Assembly: GCF_000423565.1 (NCBI RefSeq)
Contig: NZ_AUIF01000003.1
Span: 432,964 to 496,963 of the forward strand
DNA length: 64,000 nt
Source of the DNA: Runella zeae DSM 19591
Lineage (GTDB): Bacteria > Bacteroidota > Bacteroidia > Cytophagales > Spirosomataceae
Direction: 5' to 3'
A program made the translations under genes and the position numbers. Positions 46,280 to 55,123 of the stretch are shown here, in pieces (the first letter of the stretch is position 1; each line of letters starts with the position of its first letter). A model generated the notes under the pieces. The model was not told where the DNA came from. It was given only the letters and a program-made list of their open reading frames with translations, and did no database searches.

Positions 46280-48727
46280 TTATTTCTTCAACAAAGTTTC
46301 AGCAACGATTTTGGGGTGTTTTTCATCCTTTGATTTCAAAAACACCAGCTCATTAAGCTCTCCCTTGGCCCATTTGTCAATCATGTTATCATAGAGAGCA
46401 CTGCCCGGATTGCCCGATTGTCCGCCTGGGTAAAGTCCGTATGCTTTCGGCCAAGATTTATCAAGCTCAACCACCATTCTCCACGAAGGCCCATGTCCTT
46501 CTTTGGTCGCATTGACGATATTGCCACCACCACCATTGTACACGCCTTTTCGAGAAAATGCCGAAAACAAAGGCACTAAGTGCTTGATGGTAGTATTTTT
46601 GGCTATGCCCCAATTCCAAGTAGCTGGATTGATAGGGCCGTGTTTTGCAGCCAACGAATCGAGCGTTGCCTTAAAAGACGTAATTACTATTTCGTTAGCA
46701 GTTTCCACTTTATTGGGCGTACGATTATCATCAAACCATTTGGCGGTAGGTTGTTTTTGAAGCATTGCCCAAGTACGGTCGCGCGTGGGAAGCAGCATTG
46801 GTTTTTTGGGGTCTTGCGAAGGGAAATCATCTTCCCAGATAGCAAGTCTCAATTCACGCACCCAACGTTCAAAAATCGTAGCGCCCATTTGGTCAGGGTC
46901 ATTTTTGAGGTTCCATTTTGCCAGTATTTCATAGCCTTGATTGGATTTCAGGGAAGGGTCGGTAGCCAATATCTTCAACAAATCTGGCAAAATACGCCGT
47001 GCCTCAACGTTGAAGTTATCGTTTTGCATCAAACGGAGACTATCGACGGTAGCTTTTTGCATAGAAGCCAGCATTTCGTTGATACGAATCCCCCGCTCGG
47101 CAGGCGCAAATTTCCACCCTAAATAGTAAGGATACGTAAGATCGGCAGGAAACTGATTGGCCGAACTGACAAAGCCTCGTTGTGGGTTACGCACATAAGG
47201 TGTTTGTTCTACAGGAATCCACGCCCGCCAATCGTGCAGGGGATTAGACCCATCCAAAATAAATTTTCCTTGCTCTTTCCATTTCAATGGCAAATGCCCT
47301 GCCGAAGTAATCGCTATGTCGTTTTGGTTACTTGCAAAAACCACGTTAAAAGCAGGCGAAGCCAAAAATGGCAAAATTGCTCGATAATCTTCGTAATTTT
47401 TGCCACGATTGATGAGATAAAGAGCTTTTAAGGAATTGCCCTGAGCCACGGGGCCTACCCACGTAAGCGCGTGACCTACAGGCGTATCATTAAAAAAGGG
47501 CTTTTGGCCTTCATCATACATGATAGGCCCATGATGCGTATAATGTACTGTATCTTGGAGAATAGTAGCCGAACCTTTTACTTTGAATTCATTGATTTTG
47601 GCAGTCACGGGGCGCCATCCACCATCATATTGATATTCTTTGCGGGTCGCATCTTTGAATTTAATTTGGTAAAAATCAAAGACATCCGAACCTACGTTGG
47701 TCATCCCCCAGGCAATATCTTTGTTGAAACCAATCCCAATACCCGGCCATCCCGGTACACATACCCCATATACATTGACACTAGGAGAAACCAGCTGCAT
47801 CTGATACCAAATAGAAGGAAGCGAAAGCCCTAAATGAGGGTCGTTGGAGAGGAGAGGCAGCCCCGTAGCGGTTCGTGAACCATGAACGGCCCAATTGTTG
47901 GAGCCTATGCCGGGGTTTTCGGCCTCGATAGAAAGGCGTGCATTTACCGAAGCTTGGAGCATCTCGGGGACTTTGGGAACCGCTACTGGTACAAAATCCC
48001 ATTTCGTTCCTACCGGAACTATAGGCGACTCTTCTACGGGATAGTCCGGAAACACATCATCGATAGTGGCTTTGCCGTATTTCGAAAGTGCATTTGACAT
48101 CATATAGTCGTCAGAGCGCGCGTTCATATCCTTACGCATTACCATCTCTACAAGAGCTGTTTTTAGGGGAGACCAAGCCTCGGGCTTATAGCCTAGTATT
48201 TTGTATTCGATAGCGTAGTCTTTGTACGTAAGTTGGTCGATGTAGGCATTAACCCCAGCTGCGTACGATTCTGCAATCATCTTGGAGGTAGGGTCATGCA
48301 TGAGGGCTTCTGCGATTTTTTCGGCACCTTCGGGGAGCTGTAATCGTCGATTGTATTTGTCAAAATCCAAGGCCAAAGGCCCCATCACTTCGCTCAATCG
48401 ACCAGCCGCCACTCGACTATAAAAATCCATTTGCCAGAGTCGGTCTTGTGCCAATACATACCCTTGGGCAAAATATAAATCTTCGTCATTTTGGGCAAAA
48501 ATATGTGGCACTCCATTGTCATCGTATTTGACAATAACCTCATTTTTCAACCCAGCGAGGGTGAGTTGAGAAGGTGCACTTTTGTTGTGATTTTCAGCAT
48601 TTTGCCAAAAACCCGAAAAGGGATTAAAAAACGGACCTAAAGCAGGCGCAGGACCTAGCGGGCGATTTAGCACAAAAAGTAATCCAGTTACTACCGCCAA
48701 ACTCAATAAAGCACGTAAGTATTTCAT
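46280..48727 (-). CDS. Penicillin acylase-family (Ntn) amidohydrolase
   Basis: An 815-residue exported precursor of an N-terminal nucleophile hydrolase. The N-terminus has a signal or anchor (LRALLSLAVVTGLLFVL). The alpha chain is followed by the maturation site before Ser276 in GIGSNNWAV, where the new N-terminal Ser would become the nucleophile; SNDPHLGL and YGVCVPGWPGIGIG in the beta chain are typical. Homologues cleave beta-lactam side chains, N-acyl homoserine lactones or acyl-peptides; substrate here unknown. The frame opens TTG-ATG at 48730; the ATG at 48727 is used. The small membrane protein gene follows. Confidence 0.92.
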   Translation of the reverse strand: MKYLRALLSLAVVTGLLFVLNRPLGPAPALGPFFNPFSGFWQNAENHNKSAPSQLTLAGLKNEVIVKYDDNGVPHIFAQNDEDLYFAQGYVLAQDRLWQMDFYSRVAAGRLSEVMGPLALDFDKYNRRLQLPEGAEKIAEALMHDPTSKMIAESYAAGVNAYIDQLTYKDYAIEYKILGYKPEAWSPLKTALVEMVMRKDMNARSDDYMMSNALSKYGKATIDDVFPDYPVEESPIVPVGTKWDFVPVAVPKVPEMLQASVNARLSIEAENPGIGSNNWAVHGSRTATGLPLLSNDPHLGLSLPSIWYQMQLVSPSVNVYGVCVPGWPGIGIGFNKDIAWGMTNVGSDVFDFYQIKFKDATRKEYQYDGGWRPVTAKINEFKVKGSATILQDTVHYTHHGPIMYDEGQKPFFNDTPVGHALTWVGPVAQGNSLKALYLINRGKNYEDYRAILPFLASPAFNVVFASNQNDIAITSAGHLPLKWKEQGKFILDGSNPLHDWRAWIPVEQTPYVRNPQRGFVSSANQFPADLTYPYYLGWKFAPAERGIRINEMLASMQKATVDSLRLMQNDNFNVEARRILPDLLKILATDPSLKSNQGYEILAKWNLKNDPDQMGATIFERWVRELRLAIWEDDFPSQDPKKPMLLPTRDRTWAMLQKQPTAKWFDDNRTPNKVETANEIVITSFKATLDSLAAKHGPINPATWNWGIAKNTTIKHLVPLFSAFSRKGVYNGGGGNIVNATKEGHGPSWRMVVELDKSWPKAYGLYPGGQSGNPGSALYDNMIDKWAKGELNELVFLKSKDEKHPKIVAETLLKK

Positions 48728-48791
48728 CAAAAAGTTAGGAAATGATTTTGGTATTTTATTACGAAAAAGTAGGCTTTAAAACGTGCAATTT

Positions 48792-48819
48792 AGAATAAAA
48801 CTAAAAGGTGTTTTATTCT
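48792..48819. promoter_or_regulatory. Inverted repeat upstream of the sigma-factor gene
   Basis: AGAATAAAAC (48792-48801) and GTTTTATTCT (48810-48819) form a perfect 10 bp inverted repeat with an 8 nt gap, between the divergent acylase and sigma genes, 57 bp before the sigma ATG. It could be an operator or 5' hairpin. Confidence 0.35.
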
Positions 48820-48876
48820 GAACCCAAAAAAATATTTAAATTGGAAGTGACATTTTATTATTTTTTCGATTCAAAA

Positions 48877-49437
48877 ATGAATACTGAATCAAAATTTTCA
48901 GACAAACACCTAATCCAAGCCCTAAAAGCAGGAGATGAAAAAGCTTTGGGGGTGTTTTACCGTGAAAATTTTGGAAAAATAGCCCATTTGGTATTGAAAA
49001 ACAATGGTACTAGCGAAGATGCCAAAGATATCTACCAGGAAGGAATGATAGAAGTAATCACCCAAGTACGGGCTGGTAAACTGGATGTCCTGACGAGCAA
49101 ACTTTCTACTTATTTGTATGCAGTCTGTCATCATAAGTGGATAGATAAATTACGCCAACAAAACAAGGTAACTGACCTGACATGGGAGTTGGAAGAAGAA
49201 GCGGTAGTGATATTAGAAGAAGAACCTTACGAACAAGCCTTGGAAGTAGTAATGAGTCAAATTGGCCAGAAGTGTCAAGAATTATTACGTGCTTTTTATT
49301 ATGAAAAATTACCAATGAATCAGATTGCGTGGCGGTTGGGATTTAAAGATGATAATTCGGCCAAAAGCCAGAAAAACAAATGCATGGACAAAGCTCGCGA
49401 GTTGGCTAAAGAAATCTTGAGAACATTTAATCGCTAA
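48877..49437 (+). CDS. ECF-type RNA polymerase sigma factor
   Basis: A 186-residue sigma-70-family factor. Region 2 is seen around LKAGDEKALGVFYRENFG and the EDAKDIYQEGMIEVI segment that contacts core and the -10; region 4 with the helix-turn-helix is near LLRAFYYEKLPMNQIAWRLGFKDDNSAK. The ATG at 48877 gives the usual N-terminus; the frame is open further upstream. It is followed after 6 bp by an anti-sigma-like membrane gene, the normal pairing, and heads a same-strand run of signalling genes to 56014. It may control that run, which is an inference. Confidence 0.9.
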   Translation: MNTESKFSDKHLIQALKAGDEKALGVFYRENFGKIAHLVLKNNGTSEDAKDIYQEGMIEVITQVRAGKLDVLTSKLSTYLYAVCHHKWIDKLRQQNKVTDLTWELEEEAVVILEEEPYEQALEVVMSQIGQKCQELLRAFYYEKLPMNQIAWRLGFKDDNSAKSQKNKCMDKARELAKEILRTFNR

Positions 49438-49443
49438 AATGCC

Positions 49444-50091
49444 ATGATAAATGATGAAAATAAAACAGAGCAGATTGATCGGTATTTAGATGAGGAAATG
49501 ATGCCTGCTGAAAAGGTGATTTTTGAAAAACTTATCAATGAACAGCAAGAATTGCGCCGCGAAGTAGAAGCCCAAAAAGCGATAAGAGCTTACTTGAATA
49601 AGCAAGGTGAAAAGGCTGAATTACGACGCCTTATGGAAGACTTTCATCAATCAATAAACCAGTCTCAAAGAGAGGAATTGAAGCAAACCAAAAAAATAGA
49701 TTGGACTTATTGGGCAGTAGCCGCTTCTATTGTATTGGCGATTGTGAGTACTTGGCTGATTGTAAAGGAAAACAACTTACCTTCCGACAAAACCGAAATA
49801 AGAACTGGTAACCAAACGGAGGTGTTTGCGATTACGATGCTGGTATGGGAAACCAACAATGATAAACGCATCAAAAAACAAGAAACAAAAATAAATACTG
49901 TTATCATCAACGACCTCACGCACCGCTTTCATTATCGATTTACGAATACCTTAGAATTGTACTGGAACCCTCTTCCTAAACCACGTCCCCAAATTAGTTT
50001 GGAATATGACAACGACACTCGTCGCTATAAACTGTGGATAGACAAACGCCCTTATTTTATCCAAAAAACAGACAGTATCTTACCTTTGTGA
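49444..50091 (+). CDS. Anti-sigma-like single-pass membrane protein
   Basis: A 215-residue protein. The cytoplasmic N-terminus (IDRYLDEEMMPAEKVIFEKLI) has the short helix pattern of anti-sigma domains but lacks a zinc-binding HxxxCxxC. One membrane helix is at about residues 89-107 (WAVAASIVLAIVSTWLIV), and the C-terminal part is periplasmic. The gene begins 6 bp after the sigma-factor stop, so it probably sequesters that sigma factor until a signal arrives. The periplasmic part has no recognised domain. Anti-sigma function is inferred mainly from position and topology. Confidence 0.72.
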   Translation: MINDENKTEQIDRYLDEEMMPAEKVIFEKLINEQQELRREVEAQKAIRAYLNKQGEKAELRRLMEDFHQSINQSQREELKQTKKIDWTYWAVAASIVLAIVSTWLIVKENNLPSDKTEIRTGNQTEVFAITMLVWETNNDKRIKKQETKINTVIINDLTHRFHYRFTNTLELYWNPLPKPRPQISLEYDNDTRRYKLWIDKRPYFIQKTDSILPL

Positions 50092-50193
50092 TAGTAATAT
50101 AGTTAGTGATAACTATTGCCCTACTTTCTGATAATCAATACCTTCGCTGATAGTATATCAGGGCAGAATATTTGCCTTTCGTTCCAATAGTTT

Positions 50194-50760
50194 ATGAAAA
50201 CTCAAACGCTTCGGATTGGCCGTAAGCCCGACAATGATATTGTAATTGATGACCCTAGCGTGAGTGGGTATCATGCTGTGGCTACATTACAACCCTCTGG
50301 ACAATGGCTCTTAGAAGATAATCATTCGACCAATGGGACTTTTATAGATGATTTGCGCGTCCGAAAAGCGATGATAAATCTCAAGTCCTCAATCATCATC
50401 GGAAAAGTGCCCTTGGAGGTCACAAAACTCTTTCGATTTCATAAAGATACTGATGATTTTAGGACTGAGTTTGAGGCACTCAAGCCAGTGTGGGAAGAAA
50501 TTGAACAAATCAAAAAGACGATTACTCAAAAACAGAAAAATGCTGATTTGGTACAAGCTTTACCTTATGTGGGGAGGCTAATTGTGGTAGCCTTTGAAAA
50601 TCAATTTGAGGTCAATCTCTATCGCGAAAAGTTGAAGAATATATTTCGTAAATGGGTTTGCCCCAAATGTCAACAGCCATTGAGGGATTATGATTGGTTG
50701 TCGTGGGATGACTGCGAACGTCTTAAAAACTGTCCTCGGTGTAAGGCTAAATGGTTTTGA
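50194..50760 (+). CDS. FHA-domain protein with C-terminal zinc ribbon
   Basis: A 188-residue cytosolic protein. Residues 1-75 form an FHA domain: IGRKPDNDIVID, SVSGYHAV and NHSTNGTFID carry the Gly-Arg, Ser/His and Asn of the phosphothreonine pocket. A helical linker follows. The C-terminus has two CxxC pairs (CPKCQQPL and CPRCKAKWF), a zinc ribbon. FHA proteins read Thr phosphorylation, here probably by the Ser/Thr kinase four genes downstream. The 102 bp on either side are A/T-rich without a clear promoter box. Confidence 0.88.
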   Translation: MKTQTLRIGRKPDNDIVIDDPSVSGYHAVATLQPSGQWLLEDNHSTNGTFIDDLRVRKAMINLKSSIIIGKVPLEVTKLFRFHKDTDDFRTEFEALKPVWEEIEQIKKTITQKQKNADLVQALPYVGRLIVVAFENQFEVNLYREKLKNIFRKWVCPKCQQPLRDYDWLSWDDCERLKNCPRCKAKWF

Positions 50761-50862
50761 AAAAAAATAAAAAAAATTGGGTGACCTTCGGTAGCAGCAT
50801 ACGATAAAGAGGTAGAAGTGTCAGAAAGTGATTTATCCAAACAATTTAAAAACCTTACAACC

Positions 50863-51576
50863 ATGTCAGAGCAAACACACATCCTAGAAAGCGTAGCCAT
50901 CAATACGGCCTCGTCAAAACCTACCGCCACCGTCATAGGCGGAGCCATCGCCACTGGCTTGGGGGCCGTCGCTATTGATGCCTATGCCGAAGAATCTTCT
51001 ACTGTGGAAGAAACTCCAAACGACAAACCTCTTACCTCTACCGATACCTCCGCTGTAGTAGAAGAGTCGGTATCTACGCCTTCAGACAGTACCACCACGC
51101 CCTCTTCTTCTCCTCCTGTAAGTACCCCTGTCACGCTCATTCCAGACCATATTACGGTGGCCAATGCACCCGACCACTTGAGCTTTGGGGAAGCCTTTCA
51201 ATTAGCGCGTCAAGATTTTGGGGCAGGGGCCTTGTTTGAATGGCGAGGAAATCTATATCATACTTATCATGCCGACGAATATGCTGCTTTATCTTCTGAT
51301 GTAAAACAGCTTCATCAAGCGTTGTGGATTGCCGAATATTCACCCCTTAATCCCAACGGTATTGTTCCTGATGCAGAAGGACAGTTTGTAGTGATGAATA
51401 TATCTCAAGCTCCCACCGATGAGCTTCCTACCGATATGTCAAGCCCTGATTCTAGTAATGACCCTTCTTCTGCCCCAGAAGAGTACGCCTACAATACCGA
51501 AGAAATAGCGGAAGATGAATATGACAACGACTATGACGGTATTGAGGATTTTATGAATCCTGAAGATTTGGCCTAG
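50863..51576 (+). CDS. Acidic conserved protein of unknown function in the kinase operon
   Basis: A 237-residue protein. It has a short hydrophobic stretch (TVIGGAIATGLGAVAIDAYA, about 24-43), a Ser/Thr/Pro-rich linker (about 45-95) that could be phosphorylated, and a folded domain with LSFGEAFQLARQDFGAGALF and EWRGNLYHTYHADEY. The last 50 residues are very acidic (Asp/Glu-rich with Tyr). I recall similar FEWxGNxYxTY domains in Bacteroidota proteins near FHA and kinase genes, but no function is known to me. The frame opens with a GTG at 50818; the ATG at 50863 is preferred. Its position between two FHA genes suggests it is a substrate or scaffold of the kinase system. Confidence 0.72.
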   Translation: MSEQTHILESVAINTASSKPTATVIGGAIATGLGAVAIDAYAEESSTVEETPNDKPLTSTDTSAVVEESVSTPSDSTTTPSSSPPVSTPVTLIPDHITVANAPDHLSFGEAFQLARQDFGAGALFEWRGNLYHTYHADEYAALSSDVKQLHQALWIAEYSPLNPNGIVPDAEGQFVVMNISQAPTDELPTDMSSPDSSNDPSSAPEEYAYNTEEIAEDEYDNDYDGIEDFMNPEDLA

Positions 51577-51598
51577 CAACTCCGAAGCATCTATACCC

Positions 51599-52174
51599 AT
51601 GATAGTCACTTGCTCTTCGTGTAATGCGAGACTGCGTTTTAATGAAAAGGCGTTATCATCCGACAACCTTTCCATTCAGTGCGTTCGTTGTCATGAATTA
51701 ATTCCAATCGTTCTCCCGTCAGGTTCTGCTCCCGATTTTGAGGAGCAGACCTTGATTCACCTTCCTGCCGAAGTAGGGTGGATCATCGTACATGATGAAT
51801 ATACCGAAGTCCAGACATTGCCTTTAACATTAGGGGTTCAGACCATTGGTCGAGCGTCGGTTTCTAAGCCATGCGAGGTCATGATTCAGACCCAAGACCG
51901 TTATATGAGCCGTCAACATTTGACCATAGAAGTTATAAAAACCAAAGAGGGAAGCTATAAGTATTGGCTTTCTGAACATCCCAGCTGTACCAATCCTACT
52001 TTTATAAATACTCACCCTCTCCAAAAAAGTACAACTCTTGAGATTATTGACGGTGCTACTCTTCAATTGGGCAAAACCAAAGTAGTCCTCAAAACCCTAA
52101 GTACCGCTCAAAATGCCCGTAAAGCAACGGAGGAAGTAGCTCATTCTGATTATCTACAAACCGTTTTATTCTAA
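51599..52174 (+). CDS. Zinc-ribbon FHA-domain protein
   Basis: A 191-residue protein. The N-terminus has an MJ0042-type zinc ribbon with CSSC (residues 5-8) and CVRC (28-31). Residues about 75-170 form an FHA domain with TIGRAS, MSRQHLTIEV and NPTFINTHPL as its binding loop. The order, ribbon first, is the mirror image of the FHA protein at 50194. It probably binds phosphothreonine on the kinase, the acidic protein or another partner. It is 22 bp after the acidic protein and 10 bp before the phosphatase gene. Confidence 0.87.
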   Translation: MIVTCSSCNARLRFNEKALSSDNLSIQCVRCHELIPIVLPSGSAPDFEEQTLIHLPAEVGWIIVHDEYTEVQTLPLTLGVQTIGRASVSKPCEVMIQTQDRYMSRQHLTIEVIKTKEGSYKYWLSEHPSCTNPTFINTHPLQKSTTLEIIDGATLQLGKTKVVLKTLSTAQNARKATEEVAHSDYLQTVLF

Positions 52175-52184
52175 TTTTTTGGAT

Positions 52185-53171
52185 ATGAAGATTTTATTAA
52201 GTCCTCCACTTGGGTTGCATGAACAAGGCCAACGCGCCAATAATGAAGATAATCTTTACCCTTTGTTGGATAAAGTTTCTAATTCGGACACCCTCTTTTT
52301 GGTATGTGATGGAGTTGGCGGCACCGACCAAGGAGAAATCGCGAGTGCTATTGTTGCTCAGGCGGTAAGTAAATATATCTTAAATAAGAAGGCACTAACG
52401 CCATTACCCCAAATTATATACGAGGCAATAGCTCATGCAGAAACCCAGCTTCAAACTCACCAACAAGTAGAACCCTCCACCCAAGGTATGGCTACTACTC
52501 TGGCACTGTTGTTTTTGACGGATCTTGGAGCTACCATAGCTCATATCGGAGATAGCCGAGTGTATCACATCCGAAACGGGGTGATATTATGGCAAACTCA
52601 AGATCATAGCTATGTCAACGAACTTGTCAAATCGGGTATCATCACTTCCGTGGAAGCCCAGAGTCACCCCAAACGCAATATTATCACACGTGCCTTACAA
52701 GGAAGCCAAAGCAGTGTGTTGCCAGACTTACATCAAATCGAAGACATTGATGCGGGAGATTATTTTTTGTTGTGTACAGACGGAGTTTTGGAATCCTTCT
52801 CAGAAGCAGAACTCTTGGATATTGTTGGTAGCTCTCAATCCGACTCCCAAAAAATAGCCCATATTAGAGCAAAATGCCAGCTTCATAGTCGCGACAATTT
52901 TACGGCCTATCTTATCCCTATCCGTTCGGTTGAGCATTTGGCGGTGCAGCTTTTGTCTTCAGTACCTCCACCACGTCCTTCTCCTCAGCCTCTTGTCAAA
53001 CAATGGATAATGGCCTTGGGAATAACAGCTTTGGTGCTTTTGGGGGCTGTGACTTGGCTACTATGGCCCAAAAACAATTCTCCACACAAGGTTAAGGTTA
53101 CATCTTCCCCAGCAGCGATTGAAAACCCTCCGCCGCCTAAAATGAAGAAAAAAATCAAACAAATAGAGTGA
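52185..53171 (+). CDS. PP2C-family Ser/Thr phosphatase with membrane anchor
   Basis: A 328-residue protein. The PP2C catalytic part is at residues about 1-240: RANNEDNLYPL, LFLVCDGVGGTDQGE with the metal-binding Asp, GMATTLALLF, AHIGDSRVYHI and DYFLLCTDGVLESF. A single helix (IMALGITALVLLGAVTWLLW) anchors it near residues 270-290, leaving a short Lys/Pro-rich tail. It would reverse phosphorylation by the downstream kinase. The frame opens with a TTG at 52179; the ATG at 52185 is preferred. Confidence 0.93.
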   Translation: MKILLSPPLGLHEQGQRANNEDNLYPLLDKVSNSDTLFLVCDGVGGTDQGEIASAIVAQAVSKYILNKKALTPLPQIIYEAIAHAETQLQTHQQVEPSTQGMATTLALLFLTDLGATIAHIGDSRVYHIRNGVILWQTQDHSYVNELVKSGIITSVEAQSHPKRNIITRALQGSQSSVLPDLHQIEDIDAGDYFLLCTDGVLESFSEAELLDIVGSSQSDSQKIAHIRAKCQLHSRDNFTAYLIPIRSVEHLAVQLLSSVPPPRPSPQPLVKQWIMALGITALVLLGAVTWLLWPKNNSPHKVKVTSSPAAIENPPPPKMKKKIKQIE

Positions 53172-53219
53172 CCTAAGAGAGGTTGAAACGATAAAGAGTC
53201 AAATAAAACCTACAAAATC

Positions 53220-55112
53220 ATGATGACTTACGATACATTTTTAAAACGCTACGAATTTGACACCCAAGACAAACGTGCCTTATTGGGAACAGGTGGATTT
53301 GCCTCGGTTTATAAAGCGTATGATACGGTTCAGAAGCGTCATGTGGCTATTAAAGTAGCTGAGGTAAAACACGAAAAATTTAACTTACAACACGAAAAAC
53401 AACTTGTAGACGAGCTTGATTCGCACGAAAACATTGTTCGTTATGGCAATTGTTATCGATTTCAGTTCATGCCTATTCGTTATGATTTTGCTATCTTGAA
53501 ATATTATGAAGATGGCAATCTCAATGATGTTTTGAAAAAATATAACTTGACGCTTCCCCAAAAACACCAGATTATCAAGGGGATTTTGGAAGGAGTAGCG
53601 CATCTTCATCGGCACCATATTATCCATCGGGATCTAAAACCCCAAAACATTCTGATGGAGCGCCAAGCTAAAGGATGGATTCCTAAACTAACCGACTTTG
53701 GATTGAGTAAACTTTCTGGTACCGATACTCATTCCATCGAAAACTCTGCCATTGGGCTTTCGATTGCCTATGCGGCACCCGAGCAAATACAAGCCCGCGA
53801 CATTCGTCCCAACGTAGATTTGTGGGCAGTGGGTGTATGTGCCTATCATTTGCTAGTCGGCGAATTGCCCTTTGATGCTTCTCGTACCATAAGTCAAGAA
53901 AGCTGGAATATCGAAATTAGTAAATTGATTGTAAGTGGGCAGATTCCCGCTAAAATCAACACTGTACCCGAACCTTATCGTACGCTTATCAAAAAATGTT
54001 TGACCGCTGACAACGCAAAACGACCTCAAAAGGCAGACGAACTGCTCAGGCTGCTGGATGAAGAGACAAAAATAGAAAAAGTAGAGGACGAGCAAACAAA
54101 GCGTGTAGACCATGATTTGAGTGTAAAAGAAATGTTGGAAAAAGGGAATTCTCATTTTGAGGCTTCCTTGAGTATGGTTGGTTTTTTGAAAGAGCAAGCT
54201 TTGAAAGAAGCCGTCAAATACTACGAAGAAGTCTTAAAAATAGATGCCCAACATACCGAAGCCAAGAGAAAGCTAGAGAAGTGCCGGGCGGAACTGTTGG
54301 CTCCTGCCCTCCCTTTTAAAAAAAATAACTTCAAACGATACGGGGCTGTAACAGCGGTTATAGGCTTGATTCTGATTGGGTTCTATTATTGGAATTGGTA
54401 CACCACTGGCAAAGAAGACATGAAATGGGTAAAAGCAACTTTTTATTCAACCATCCGATACGAAGACACAGCCAGAGTATATAAAGAAATGTTTTTGCGG
54501 ATGGACAAGTACGCCAATACATGGCTTATGGACGATACCACCAACTATGCCTTAGGGCTATACTATGAAGAAGGAAGAGGCGGGGCTATCGCCAATATCG
54601 ATAAAGCGATTGATTTTTATGAAAAGGTAGATGACTCCTATCCAGATGCTAATTTTAGAATTGGGTATATTTTTTTTAAAGGACTTGGCAACAAAATGCC
54701 AGATTCTGAAAAAGCTAAGAAGTATTTTGAGTTAGCTGCCAACAATGGGGTCGTTATTGCCAATAATTACCTCGGTTTGATATACCTTGAAGGTAATCAC
54801 AAAGATTTTAAACTTGCTAAAAAGTACTTTGAAACGGCTTCTAGCAAAAATGAAAAATGGGGTCACTATAACTTAGGCTATATCTATGAACATGGATATG
54901 GCGTTACGGCAAGCCCTAGTCAAGCGGCTTATTATTATGAACTAGCAGCCAAACAAGGCATCCCAGACGCCCGAACTGCCTTAGCCCGAGTCCGACCTAC
55001 TTCTTCTCCTTCTTATAGTTCTTATAATAAACCCAAAAACTCTGCTCAAAAACAACCGTTTGCGGCTTTGGATGGCTGGAATGCCATTAATTCTTTATTG
55101 AGAAAACGTTAA
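53220..55112 (+). CDS. Ser/Thr protein kinase with Sel1-like repeats
   Basis: A 630-residue membrane kinase. The N-terminal kinase domain (about 10-280) has the glycine loop LLGTGGFASVYKA, the ATP Lys45, HRDLKPQN with D138 and DFG at 159-161. A TPR-like segment (about 300-355) precedes the single membrane helix (about 374-393). The extracytoplasmic part has Sel1-like repeats (for example YALGLYYEEGRGG, NLGYIYEHGYGV). The architecture suggests signal input through Sel1-mediated binding and output by phosphorylation of the FHA-linked partners. It ends 11 bp before the caspase-like gene. Confidence 0.93.
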   Translation: MMTYDTFLKRYEFDTQDKRALLGTGGFASVYKAYDTVQKRHVAIKVAEVKHEKFNLQHEKQLVDELDSHENIVRYGNCYRFQFMPIRYDFAILKYYEDGNLNDVLKKYNLTLPQKHQIIKGILEGVAHLHRHHIIHRDLKPQNILMERQAKGWIPKLTDFGLSKLSGTDTHSIENSAIGLSIAYAAPEQIQARDIRPNVDLWAVGVCAYHLLVGELPFDASRTISQESWNIEISKLIVSGQIPAKINTVPEPYRTLIKKCLTADNAKRPQKADELLRLLDEETKIEKVEDEQTKRVDHDLSVKEMLEKGNSHFEASLSMVGFLKEQALKEAVKYYEEVLKIDAQHTEAKRKLEKCRAELLAPALPFKKNNFKRYGAVTAVIGLILIGFYYWNWYTTGKEDMKWVKATFYSTIRYEDTARVYKEMFLRMDKYANTWLMDDTTNYALGLYYEEGRGGAIANIDKAIDFYEKVDDSYPDANFRIGYIFFKGLGNKMPDSEKAKKYFELAANNGVVIANNYLGLIYLEGNHKDFKLAKKYFETASSKNEKWGHYNLGYIYEHGYGVTASPSQAAYYYELAAKQGIPDARTALARVRPTSSPSYSSYNKPKNSAQKQPFAALDGWNAINSLLRKR

Positions 55113-55123
55113 ATCCAAAATCC

